Translations under genes and position numbers: made by a program | The notes under the pieces: generated by a model | Databases searched by the model: none | Told to the model about the DNA's origin: nothing | Seen by the model: only the letters and a program-made list of their open reading frames with translations | Assembly: GCA_026874595.1 (NCBI GenBank) | Contig: CM049307.1 | Location: forward strand, 54,232,370 to 54,296,369 | DNA: 64,000 nt | Direction: 5' to 3' | DNA from: Sipunculus nudus | Taxonomy: Eukaryota; Annelida; Sipuncula; Golfingiida; Sipunculidae | Shown here: positions 35,821 through 46,944 of the stretch, piece after piece | Numbering within the stretch: the first letter of the stretch is position 1 | Layout: every line of letters begins with the position of its first letter

Positions 35821-35943
35821 CAGATCGAGGCTTGATTCAGGCAGCTGGAGGATAAGCAAATCTGCGTAACCCAGACGTAGATTGAACAGAGACTGTCGCA
35901 ACAGATGGACAGCCTCGGTTTCGGTGTCTGACGCCAACCAAGC
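35821..35943 (-). CDS. AKR-like exon 3a
   Basis: 123 bp, 41 codons, acceptor TTGTATTTTGAAG and donor GATCTG|GTGGGA, phase 0. Peptide begins AWLASDTETEAVHLLRQSLF and continues NLRLGYADLLILQLP. It follows '..FISTK' of exon 2 and matches 'LWxxxHxxxxVxxxLxxSLxxLxLDYxDLYLIHWP'. Counted from the conserved Lys, position +33 is the catalytic His of AKRs; it is Gln here. The donor (GTGGGA) is weaker than most in this gene. Confidence 0.8.
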
Positions 35944-36715
35944 CTTCAAAATACAACTAATTTGCTCATGAAATCAAATTATGATGATAAAAAGGATAAA
36001 TGGGACATTAACATATGGTGATACTTAGTATAGCAAAAATAAATACACCACAATATATATCAACATGGTGCAAATATAGGTCTAGGTAAGATAAAGGTTT
36101 TTGGTAACTCAATACTGAGTATGCAGGTTTTCTTTTAAACAATAATTTAATTGATTCAAATTAATCTGAGGATTATCTGCAATACAAATAATTTTAAAGT
36201 ACACATTTGGTACTGTTGAATATTTATAGTGTCACTTCCGGAAACATTAATCAGAGATTCGTTTAAATTATTTCATAACACGTTTTCTCCATGAAGGTGT
36301 AACATTGATTGTTCCACATTGTGTCTGCCTCTAAGGCTCTATTTTCTAATTTTCATTGGCCTGTGAAATAATCATGCCAAAATTATCTACGAGTGACCAT
36401 AATAATCAAATTCCTGACAATATACACTTTATATTTTGTACCAAATTTCTAGCGGATGCTCTGAAAATTTGAGTGAAACCTGCCCAAACCTAATATAATT
36501 AGCCAACAATATCAATTTTTATGGCTCGTTATATTTAACCCCCAGACATAACACTTTGTTTATACCACTGACCTACCGGAAAACATCCGACTTCCAGACG
36601 GCCCATGCAGTCTGATAAAAATGTCAAAACAACGATTTTTTTCACAGAAAATTCCTTCGTGGCTTACTGCGTAATTATTAATAGTTATAAATTACATTAA
36701 TTATTGTGAGCTGAC

Positions 36716-36877
36716 CTTTGTGGATATAAAGACTTCCTCCCTTGAGAAACTCCTATGGAAGTAATCATGTAGGACTTGACCTATTTCTATCTCATTACCA
36801 GCCGAAGGGTCGGTGTCCAACAATCGGTAGCCGCTCGTAAGTGCTGACCGCAAGGCAGCCTGGTCCGACGGACATTC
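36716..36877 (-). CDS. AKR-like exon 2 (catalytic Asp/Tyr/Lys segment)
   Basis: 162 bp, 54 codons, acceptor GTGTTATACAG and donor CACAAAG|GTCAGC, phase 0. Peptide begins ECPSDQAALRSALTSGYRLL, then DTDPSAGNEIEIGQVL and SREEVFISTK. It matches 'xxVxxAVxxAIxxGYRHxDCAxxYxNExxVGxAL...REDLFITTK'. The catalytic Asp is kept (residue 45). The catalytic Tyr, always five residues after it, is Ala50. The Lys is kept (Lys78). N-E, which helps shape the pocket, is kept. Confidence 0.9.
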
Positions 36878-37211
36878 CTGTATAACACAAAAATATTATA
36901 GTGATAAGGGGGGGGGGGGGTTAAATAGATTTTATGTTTACTAGCTAATATATATTATTATAAATATATGGATTATATGGATAATAAATATATGGAAAAC
37001 ACTTATTTCTATAGCTTACACCTGTATACTACTTACACAATCAATATGCCAATAAACTAATAGCTACAGTTGTTCCTTAGGTATTTGAACCATTTGGATA
37101 ATACATACACTTTGTATGCAAACACAAATATACAGTCAGCAAAATTATGATTACTATGAGACGGCATTTTTTAAATTATTCAACCCATCTTGCACTCATT
37201 TAGTTTCGCCT

Positions 37212-37325
37212 TTTCTGTTATTTTTTCAACCATCACATGGAAACTATTGGTTCAAATATTTTCCTGATTTTCTGTTATTTTTTCAACCATCACATGGAAA
37301 CTATTGGTTCAAATATTTTCCTGAT
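37212..37325. repeat. perfect tandem duplication of a 57-bp unit
   Basis: TTTCTGTTATTTTTTCAACC through AAATATTTTCCTGA is repeated twice with no visible difference, so the duplication is recent. In AKR intron 1. Confidence 0.9.
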
Positions 37326-40300
37326 TTTTTGGTGAAAAGTTTAAAGAAACACTTTGTCCAGCAGAAAGTAGGTCAAACTAGATGTTTGCAATCCCCAACT
37401 GATCACACGAAGAACCCCACTAGGCGGACGCCCGCCACTGAAGGTTAATAGGGAAATAAGGACAAGGTAAAAAAAAAATATCAGCTGCAGATATGTTACC
37501 TATGACTAATATTGTGCAAAAAGTTTCGGTTTTGAAAGTAAGCCATATTTGAGATCTAACGTGAACACGGACAGAAGAAAGAGAGAGAGAGAGAAAAAAA
37601 AAATTTTTTTTTACAGGGGACCTAAGAAAGTTCACACAAAAATAAAAATTGACTCTAATATCTGTATATTTATCAACCCTAGAATCCTCTCCTCCCCACG
37701 GACGAAAGCATTAATAGGTTTAACCTAATTTCCAAAAGTTTACATTTGCATATACAGCACTGATAACTTTATCGAGATGTCTGCAAAACTTCGTAATGAT
37801 AGGGGAAGTGTTTTTTCGATGTTTTGTAACAGAGAATAATAGTTGCACAAATACATCCTTATTTAAATAATATATTGAAAGCAGACCTATAATTGCTGCA
37901 GTTTTTTGTATTAATAAGATACCGGTTTAGATATATTTAGCATTATTTCATACATAAATTTAGGCTCGTAATACATACTCGATACGCACAACTATCAATT
38001 TTGATCATAATGAGGGAGGGGTTGACCTAATTAAACCCGTTAATACTCATTATAAAACGACAGGCCTCGAGCAGACCTTTATTACAATCATCTCCATAAA
38101 ACATTTGAATGGCAAAACTCATAGAAAATGCACTTAATTTCTTAAGGGCATGGTATAGGATTACAACTCCGTATTAATAGTCTTATTATATGAGGTATTT
38201 CGTGTATAAATATATGATAGAGTAGTGAGGTCCTTTATTTCAATTTTATTGCTGACGACGCAGTACTCCTTTTTACAAAGAACCAGCCATTCTTTTATGA
38301 GATACATTTCATACCAATAAAAGTGACGTCAGACCCGCCTGAGTTGCGGTTCTAAGTCTTCAAAGGCATACTACAGGTTGGATGTGATGTTATTCCGCCG
38401 AGGAAATAGGTTAGGTGTATGTAAGGACAGGCTGCAGGTCTGTATTCAAAGGAACGACATTCGATTAACACCGTGATAAAGGCGATGTGGACAAACTTAC
38501 GCATGCCTGCGGAAAGCAAATCAGCACGTGTGCAAATATTTCCCAGGACATCCTGCGTCTGTCTGTCGTCTGCTGAGAAGTAATTTTCCCAACAATGTCA
38601 TCGACCGCCAAAGCGATGACTCTTCTATTGATTTCCGCCCTTCGCGGAGAAGTTTTTTTTGGTATATTGTGATGATCTAGATTACTACAATCCCCAATAA
38701 TTTGTTTTGTTTATAGAGGAGGAAAATCTTATCAATTTGCAATAATCAATAAATATAAAATCTCTCATTTATATGTAAATCATGCAGAGCGGCCAGATTT
38801 AAATGCCACGTTTAAATGCTATTTTCTTTTGTTTTCATTCTTGCTCGTTTAACTTTTGTACTGTTATATATATTCCATGAAATAAAATGAAGGTGCAACG
38901 ATGATAAAATGCTAATTCACTAGCTGTAATGGTGAACATTACACTCTGTAATTTGACAGCTGCTATATAAAATTTTCTGGGCTCGTGCACTTCAGTTTCC
39001 CATTCTATTGATTTACTTTTATACTTCCGCCAGGTGAGTAGAAGCATTATGGATTACCCTTGGTTATTTGGTTTGCCTGTTGGCAACTTCAGACAAACAG
39101 TTTTGTACAGATCTTGATCAAATTTGATGGAGGATTTGGATAACATCCTAGGAATAATCCTTTGAATTTTTATTCAAATGATTCTTTACCATTGTGACAT
39201 TAGGCTACTTCTTTATTATAGGACTATTCAGAGTTGTTACGGACGGATTTTTCCATGATGTGACCTAGGATGGGTTGTTTAATCGTGACTGCCAACTGTA
39301 TAACGTTACACAGCACAACAAAGTTTCAAGAGAATCATGCGTGGCAAAGGCTTTTGGTCATCTCTTATCACTTAAATATTTGTTTATAGTGAAATTGAAC
39401 ATTTTCTTGCATATTGCATTTTCGAGTTTTTATGAAATGTTAATATTCCTGACAAGGTATGTGTGTCGGTAATTGCGTGCCTATAACAATATTCACCTTT
39501 GCTAGGTCAGCGGAATATATAGCCACTCAAGTGAATCTTGCATGTATGTGTAAATGGGCTCCCAACATACCTCTAAATGTTAATTGAAACATGCAGTGTA
39601 TATGAGCATCATCCCCAAGCTCCTCTTACACATTGACGAAGCTCTTGTGTATTCACATGAAGTCAAACATGTCTGATGTACTGCCATCTTATTTCATATG
39701 TTTTCTGAAGGATGTGCGAAAATTAATTAGAAATTCCAGTCTGCCGTCCTCAAAATAATATCACTGGAAGTGTTCACTTATTTCCTTTTCTTTTCAAAAA
39801 GCTAATTTTGGTGCACATGTGTGAGTTTTGTGAAAAGTTATTTTGACTATAGATGGTAAAACTTTGGTATAAAACTATATTCCTCTCACTGTGCATGATA
39901 TTTCGGCTGTTTCGTGTGACATTTGTAGTTTTAATGGTAAATTATATTAAAGGAACTAACTTGGCTCGGCTGCTCCAATCTACATTCCCTGTCACAATTT
40001 AAGAACGTGCATAAATAATCCCTGGACATTCTTTTTATAGGTAACAGTTTATGTTTTAAAATATCAGCCATAATTAGAAAATAATTTTGTTATCTATTAG
40101 TGCTTGATAGGTACATAACCGCAGACATACCTGTAACAACATTAGGGTCATACTGACCGGCAATTAAAATATATGCATGGCATAGTCAAAAGTATACATA
40201 AATACATAACAATATATGCAAAATAAGAATTGTATATGCTTTGTTACAAGCACGATTTCTGTGATTACTTTGAAACAGGACGGCACCGAAATTGCTATTA

Positions 40301-40807
40301 AGCTAAAACATTGAACTAAAATATCAAACACGAGGACACAGTATACGAAGCATGCGGAATCAATTTCTAGATCAGGTGAAAATATGTTTGCTGATCTCGT
40401 GAATAATCAATTTGGTCACGTGTCTTGGTGCTCCATAGGAAGGTAGACCTCCATCATAATTGACATTTATACTTGACGAACTTGAGTACATCGTGTATCA
40501 AGCAATATATAATAATATACAAGAGAAAGAGAATTGCATCTTGTGACAGGTGGTTTCGAGATGATATCCTGAAAGCCAAACATTTCTGTAAAAGGAGGCC
40601 ACAGTGACCTATATACATACTGAAACGAGGAATCTGTTATTTTGGTGAATAATACATTCACCACTAGTGGTTTAACTAAGCTGTAAATGTGTGTAATATA
40701 TACTGAACAGACCTAGTTAAAACTAAATTGGCGGGGATTTTTTCTCATTTTCCTAAAAGGTGTTATCGTTACCGTACCAAAGCTGAAGCTTTTATTAGGG
40801 AAAATAA

Positions 40808-40986
40808 GAGAGAGAGAGAGAGAGAGAGAGGAGGGGGGAGGCTGGTCTTATATTTGGAAGAAGAGAAGAAGTGATGACTGTTTAAAATAAACTGAATTAT
40901 ACGAAAACAAAATGGGCACGTGTTTGTAGAAATCCAAAGAAGCATGTATGATTAGTATATAATCCTATGCACAGATGATAGTTCTC

Positions 40987-41032
<46 letters not shown>
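40808..41032. repeat. two (AG)n microsatellites
   Basis: (GA)12 or so at 40,808-40,831 and about 22 units at 40,989-41,032, in AKR intron 1. A third (GA)n tract is at 61,289-61,319 in the CRIP intron. Confidence 0.95.
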
Positions 41033-41034
<2 letters not shown>

Positions 41035-41289
41035 CGAATGTTAAGTTTCTCATACCAATTAACCTAAGAGACCGTTTATTCATACTAACGTGCAGTATAC
41101 TTTATACTGTACATTATGTGTGCCATGTCCCGTGTTCAGTTTATTTATGGCCTGTACACACACTCACGTTAAAGCTGACCTTTGCTAGCTGACGCTCGGG
41201 CTGGATGTGATTTATTCATTTCACGCTTAAACACCGCCAAAATTTAATAACACTATACAATAGGTGGCAGCAAATGGAGCACATGTTTT

Positions 41290-41925
41290 CAATTGTTGTC
41301 TGCTCCCGATAGTACTTCCCGTGTCACTTGTGTACACATACACAATCTCCGCAGTAAATGAATGGGAAAGCACTAAGTTATGTAGCACGTTCAGTGAAAG
41401 GACTAGTTGTTGTACTACACTACATACATATGTAATACCACATGTGTAATAAAATGCAACCCATGTGTCGTCTGCTCACGAGAACACTACCTGTACCGTA
41501 AGTGTACACAGACAAAATCATCGAGTCATATTAATGGGAACGTACTGCTATATACAAAGTGCAAGGACTAGTTGTACAGCTTTACATATACATATAATAC
41601 CACGAGTGTAATAAAATGAAATCAATGTGTCGTTTGCTCACGATAGCACTTTCTGTGCCGTAAGTGTACACAGTCGAATAAATGGGAAAGTAGTAGCGTA
41701 TACAACACGCGTTGAAAGAAAAAATATTTAACTACATTACACAAATATGTAATATCTCAGGTGTAATAAAATGAAATTCACGTGTCGTCTGCTCATGCAC
41801 GACTGTGCTTCCTGTTCCGTTAGTGCACACAGATACATCACCCACTGAAATGTAAGGGAAAGTACTAGCAGGCATACATGTTTATGTACAGCATAGTGAA
41901 AGGACCAATTGTACTACATTTCATT

Positions 41926-41965
<40 letters not shown>

Positions 41966-42740
41966 TATATTGCAGTCCATGTGTCATTTTGCTTACGATA
42001 GTATTTTCTGTGTCGTCAGCTATTGTATTTATACACAGACATACTCACCTAGCCAAATGGATGGGAAAGTACTGGTAAATACAGTATAGTGAAAGGACTA
42101 TAGTTGAACAATAAATTACATGTAATATAATTTGTGTAATAAAATGGTATCCATGTAGCGTCTACTCACAAAAGTACTACCTGTGTCGTTTTTGTACAAA
42201 GACACAATCGCCTAGTCCAATTGATGGGAAAGTACTATAAACAACACAGTGAACGACATTACTACATTACGTATACAATTAATGACACAGGTGTACTGAA
42301 ATGCAATCCATGTGTCGTCTGCTCACGACTGTACTTCCTGTGCCGTTAGTTTACATAAATACAATCACCCAGCAAAATGGATGATAAAGGACTAGTATAT
42401 ATACAACAGCAAGGAGTTTATAGGACTCCTATAAACCCCTTGACAACAGTGAAATTACTGGCTGCTGTACTGCATTACATGTACATGTAACCCTATATTA
42501 ACATATGCTATCCTTGTGTCGTCTGTTCGCGATAGTACTTTCTGTGTCGTGTGTGTACACAGACACAATCATCCAGTTAAATGGATGATAAAACACCAGT
42601 ACATGCAGCACAGAGAAAGGACTGTTTGTTGTGCCACATTACTTATTCATGTAATACCAAATATACAATAAAATACTAGGCAGGTGTCGTTTACTCCCGA
42701 GAGCACTTCCGCTGGCCTGTGTACATACAGACAGGTAGAT
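41290..42740. repeat. ~165-bp satellite-like tandem array, nine copies, in AKR intron 1
   Basis: The motif TGTCGTCTGCTCACGA(TAGTACTT) recurs at about 41,294, 41,466, 41,627, 41,782, 41,982, 42,155, 42,313, 42,516 and 42,685 (spacings 155-203). Each unit continues with GTGTACACAGACACAATCA, AATGGATGGGAAAGTACTA, CAGTGAAAGGACTA and CATGTAATACCA..GTGTAATAAAATG. The fifth copy has gained an (AT)n. The last copy stops within about 50 bp of the exon 1 donor. Confidence 0.85.
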
Positions 42741-42789
42741 TATACCACTGAACGCATAATAACATACATACATGATTAATGCTACTCAC

Positions 42790-42861
42790 CCAGGATGTGT
42801 TGAATCCTATTGCTGGAAGTTTCACGCCATTATTCAGCGTTGTACACACCAGTTCCTCCAT
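42790..42861 (-). CDS. AKR-like exon 1, start codon
   Basis: ATG at 42,859-42,861, 24 codons (MEELVCTTLNNGVKLPAIGF then NTSW), donor TCCTGG|GTGAGT, phase 0. 'L-N-N-G-x-K-x-P-x-x-G-x' is the AKR N-terminal beta-hairpin signature; the family's GLGTW reads GFNTSW. The frame stays open upstream to 42,948, but AKRs normally start 6-10 residues before LNNG, so this ATG is preferred. Confidence 0.88.
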
Positions 42862-43128
42862 ACTGCCGTAATATTGCGAAACGATAGTGTTAAATGCCAC
42901 CAGATTGCCGGTGGGCGGTGTATTATAATACTTCAGCTCACACAACAAGTGACGGTGTGTTGTACTTCACTGTACACCTTGCAGTCAGCGCGGATACAAT
43001 TACTTCTTTTACACATAAGGTAGTATATGTACCTGGGCCTTGTGTATTTGGAGCTCGCATGCATAAAAGCCCCAGGTTTCGGTCAAACTTCAAGCAAACA
43101 AATCGCGCCACTTCATCTGATGGAGAGT

Positions 43129-43178
43129 GCTGTCGTCTGCTACAAAAAGTGTCGTCTGCTGCAGGTGTCGTCTGCTAC
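43129..43178. repeat. three ~17-bp copies of GTCGTCTGCTACA upstream of AKR exon 1
   Basis: TGTCGTCTGCTACAAAAAG, TGTCGTCTGCTGCAGG and TGTCGTCTGCTACAAG occur back to back. The core TGTCGTCTGCT is the same word that marks each unit of the intron 1 satellite, which starts about 0.4 kb away across exon 1. Confidence 0.75.
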
Positions 43179-44247
43179 AAGTCCACAATCAAATACATGT
43201 TTCTATATATGTATACAAAAGAAAAACGCGACACCATCTGACAGATGCCGGTATCCCAACTTCAGTCCAACCATCCAGGCATTCAGGCATATTCTATTGT
43301 AATCAACCATCACAGACAAAACATTTCCGAAACGCTTTAGTGAATAACAGGACCTTTCACGAGTTGTGACCGCAGTGACCGCAACCACGCGGATTAATCT
43401 ATAAGTAGCCATCCATAATGTTGGCAGCTGACCACTGACCTGGACATGAGGTCACTTCATATATCCCAGTCGTTGACCAACGGTCAAGAGTAGGAGGCGA
43501 CATTGTCATTTTTGTTTATTATTACAGGTGTGTCGAGGGTAAGTCGTATACTATAATATATTTGTGCAAACAGAGCCATAGACGACAGGGGTATTGTTTG
43601 TTTTGTATATACGTGAGTGTCTGAGGTAATGTAGTAAAATGTTTAAGTAGAAATAGCTATCAGTTGATTCTAATCAAATATAGAAGATCTTTAGGAAATG
43701 AGTGTCAGACGGTAACATATCAGAGCTGATCCAGATGTGGATATATGGAAGTAGGATAATCATTATTGTAGGTCTATCTTGTTAGAATGAACAGCCATTA
43801 GTGCTGGCACCTATATTTGGTACCCTCAGGGATTCAAGAAGAAATCTGCATGTAAGGATCTGGTTAATAAACTAAATAACCTCGCACAGACTACTTAAAG
43901 AAATCATTTTTATGCAGAGGCCATATATCTTGTTTAACACATTAACTGAAAATCACAGAAATTGCTCAACTTTAACGGTCTTTAAAAACGATCATTTAAT
44001 TGGTTGAAACTGATTTTGCGTCTTAATAATGCAAGATACGTCTTACATTACATTTGATTTCAAATTATAAGCTATATTAATGCCTATAGCTCACATATAC
44101 ACCTGGCGCCGTACAGTTTTTTTCAACCCGGCGGTTTGCCGTGGGTTTTCGAGACAGTACGGTCACCATGTGTTTTTTTCATTCCACGTTATTTGCACTC
44201 ACATAATCTACGGTTACCGTATACGGTGAACTTGGTTGGTATTAAGG

Positions 44248-45860
44248 GGGCCTTCCTGGAACGGTAATGAGACCGTGCGGGTTCTATCCATGAAGCTACA
44301 GTACACCGTACGGTGCCCGACGGGTGACCGGCAGGCGATTGCGGCTACCGTAAGGTTATTTTCCTACTTTATGTTTTGCTGATTTTTTTATATTATAGTT
44401 ATTGTCGTACCACACCTGAGCGCTGTACTTATTCAAATCAATTTTCAAGGTTCAATAAAACATTTAACAACTTCAGAGAATCTGGCTACAGCGCACAGAG
44501 ATTCAGTGTTTGAAATATAAATGCCGCTTTGGCTGTATTTATATATCCGACAGCTCAGAATCAGGGCAGTGTGAGGACACCGCACGGGCAAAATTTACAT
44601 CGCAAGAGAGTCGCGCGGACCCCACACGGCGACCATTCGACTTTTAACATATCACACAGGGCCCTTACGGGGATCTTAAGGCTATCGCACGGTGCCCGTA
44701 CGAATATTGCCGAGAACATTACCCGGAAAACGTACGGGTGCCGCACGAATACCGGCCGATGCCCTTGAGGCGACCGTACGGGCTGCCTACAGCTTGTCTA
44801 CGGTGAGTTAATAACGCCGGGAGAATTGATCGCAGCCAGATCAGGACCACGCCGCCCGTACGACAGGTAAAAATTGAACCGGCGCCCTTGAAAATCGTAC
44901 GGGTATACCTTGCGGGCACCGTGCAAATATAGCCAGAAAGGCTGATTTTACTCACCGTATACGGGCCCCGTATAGGCTATAAGTGAAAGCGGTACAAAGG
45001 GGGGCGGGGGACGTCTGGGAACCGTAAGCAGACCGTGCGGTTTCTAAGCATGAAGTTATTACACCGTACGGTGCCCGGCGGGTGACCTGCAGGCGATCGC
45101 CGGCCATTGATGGTGTTTTCCTGCTTTATACATTGCTGATTTTTAAACAACAGTCATTTGTTCAACATGAAGCCAAAGAATAAGAAACAGTCAAATAGGA
45201 GGAGAGACAAATTTTGTTTTTTCGGTATATAACAATCAAAGGTTTTCCTATATAACTCAATGTGATCTTTCATAATTAACTTTCACTATAAAATATAATC
45301 TTTTGAAATCATTTTTTATAGTATAATTATTGTCGTACCAAACCTGAGCGCTATGCTTATTCAATCAATTTTAAAGGTTCAATAAAAAAACTTAACTCCT
45401 TCAGAGAATCTGGCTACAACGCACATATAGATTCAGTTTTTGAAATATATATGCCACTGTGGCTGTATTTATATATCCGACAGCTCAGATTCAGTGCAGC
45501 GTGAGGACACCGCACGGGCAAAATTTACATCGCAAGGGAGCCGCGTGTGGACCCCACACGGCAGCCATTCGACTTTTCACATATCACACAGGGCCCTTAC
45601 TGGGATCGTAAGGTTATCGCACGGTGCCCCTACGAATATTTTCGAGAACATTACCCGTAAAATCGTACGGGTGCCGTACGGATACCGGCCGGTGTCCTTG
45701 AGGCGACCGTACGGGCTGTCTACGGGCTGTCTACGGTGAGATGATAACGCCGGGAGAATTGATCGCAGCCAGCTCAGGACCACGCCGCCCGTACGGCAGG
45801 CAAAAATTGAACCGGCGCCCGTGAAAATTGTACTAAACGTACAGGCCCCGTAGGCTATTT
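44248..45860. repeat. CCGTACGG-rich block in two tandem copies
   Basis: Copy 1 is about 44,248-44,965 and copy 2 about 45,001-45,860. Matching landmarks: 'AGACCGTGCGGTTTCTA(A)GCATGAAG' at 44,270 and 45,030; 'CGCACGGGCAAAATTTACAT' at 44,581 and 45,511; 'GAATTGATCGCAGCCAG' at 44,823 and 45,756. The offset grows from about 760 to 930 because copy 2 has about 170 extra AT-rich bases (about 45,145-45,310). Both are GC- and CpG-rich against AT-rich surroundings and dense in ACCGTACGG, CCGTACGGG and CGTACGG words. Confidence 0.85.
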
Positions 45861-46944
45861 GGGATAGCGGCTGGAAACATTCTTCGTGTCCGTTTACGTG
45901 TACAGGTTTAATGTCCATTATTTAAATCATTGAATAAAAATGAACTATATAGTTAATTATGGTTATAAGTAATCTTAAGCAAAATATAACACGACCTTTT
46001 TTTAGAAAGTCTGTAAATGCATTTCTGGTGCCGAGGACATTGAATGTATCTTTACCAATATATATTGCAAAATGTTCACGCAAATGCACAAACACGTATT
46101 TGAAAGAGATCGCCTGCATTGCAATATGAAGCCAGAATATGCCCCTTTCTTTTTACACGCGGGTGTATAAGCTAGCCTAGTCAATAATATACCCACGGTA
46201 CATAAAAAGGCTAGCCAAGAACGGATGCCATACCCCGGAGTATATGATTTTTCCTAGTCATATTTACAACCCTTTTGTTGGATTATACCCCTTTTTGCTT
46301 TTAATAGCTGTGCTACATATATATCCTTTAGAAATTATAATGTTACATGATGGTTAGTGCTCTGACATGTTTTTATTGATATAATGTAAGTCATAAGTAT
46401 ATTATTATACCAATCAAAGAATTCAGAAGGAAATGCCACTGCATCAGTGTTTGGGGTGGTAGTTTCTTCAAAAGTTTAATTTGATTTTTTGTTTGTTAAA
46501 TGGACTACGTGTAGTATATATAATAATAGTAAATACATATATATAATTAGCATATACAGTTCTTGGCAAGTAGCTGTAGCTGTGTTTGTATTGTTTAATG
46601 GCCTCCCCGGGTTTGATGTCCCTATGATTAATACTCGAAATATCCATCAGGTGGCGGGTCAGTCGAAATTCCACACCACAGCGAAAAACAAGTGAACTTG
46701 AGATGTATCCCTATGCGATTTATTTTAATTTTAACCCTTTCTCAGTCAAGCACTCACTAGTCACTAGCTTATAAAACCTCCTTTTCAAAAGCGGGTCCAT
46801 TATTTGGACTGTTATCTATAAATTACTATGCATCAGAGTTGTTCAGACCAGTTTTGGGACAGCTCACACGAAACAGGACTCAAAGGACCATGATTTTTCT
46901 AAATTCTTGATATTGTTAGCTAGTAAAACATAAAGTGATTATTA

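Larger units (their letters stand above)
22228..42861 (-). other. gene model: aldo-keto-reductase-like protein, probable pseudoenzyme
   Basis: Exons 5' to 3': 42,790-42,861; 36,716-36,877; 35,821-35,943 (3a) and/or 34,690-34,812 (3b); 33,652-33,702; 30,816-30,932; 28,682-28,792; 27,492-27,563; 27,091-27,174; 22,228-22,302. Every intron is phase 0 and every exon a multiple of three. With one version of exon 3 the protein is 288 residues, against about 315-325 for the AKR1 family. AKRs are cytosolic NADPH-dependent (beta/alpha)8-barrel carbonyl reductases with an Asp-Tyr-Lys-His tetrad. Here Asp45 and Lys78 remain, but Tyr is Ala50 and His is Gln111 (3a) or Asp111 (3b). The IPKS cofactor motif reads IIHE, SN reads AN, and the C-terminal specificity loop is cut short. 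The open frame over nine exons with good splice sites argues for a functional protein that is not a reductase. A decayed gene is less likely, as no stop or frameshift is seen. Confidence 0.85.

Noticed and set aside
38490-38660. Minus-strand ATG and GTAAGT near 38,500 as an alternative AKR first exon
   Set aside because: The frame (MTLLGKLLLSRRQ..) ends in a stop and lacks the AKR LNNG signature, which is present in the exon at 42,790-42,861.
44529-45918. Several overlapping 60-113-aa ORFs on both strands
   Set aside because: Open only because the CCGTACGG block is GC-rich and stop-poor; both copies give the same frames and no known motif appears.
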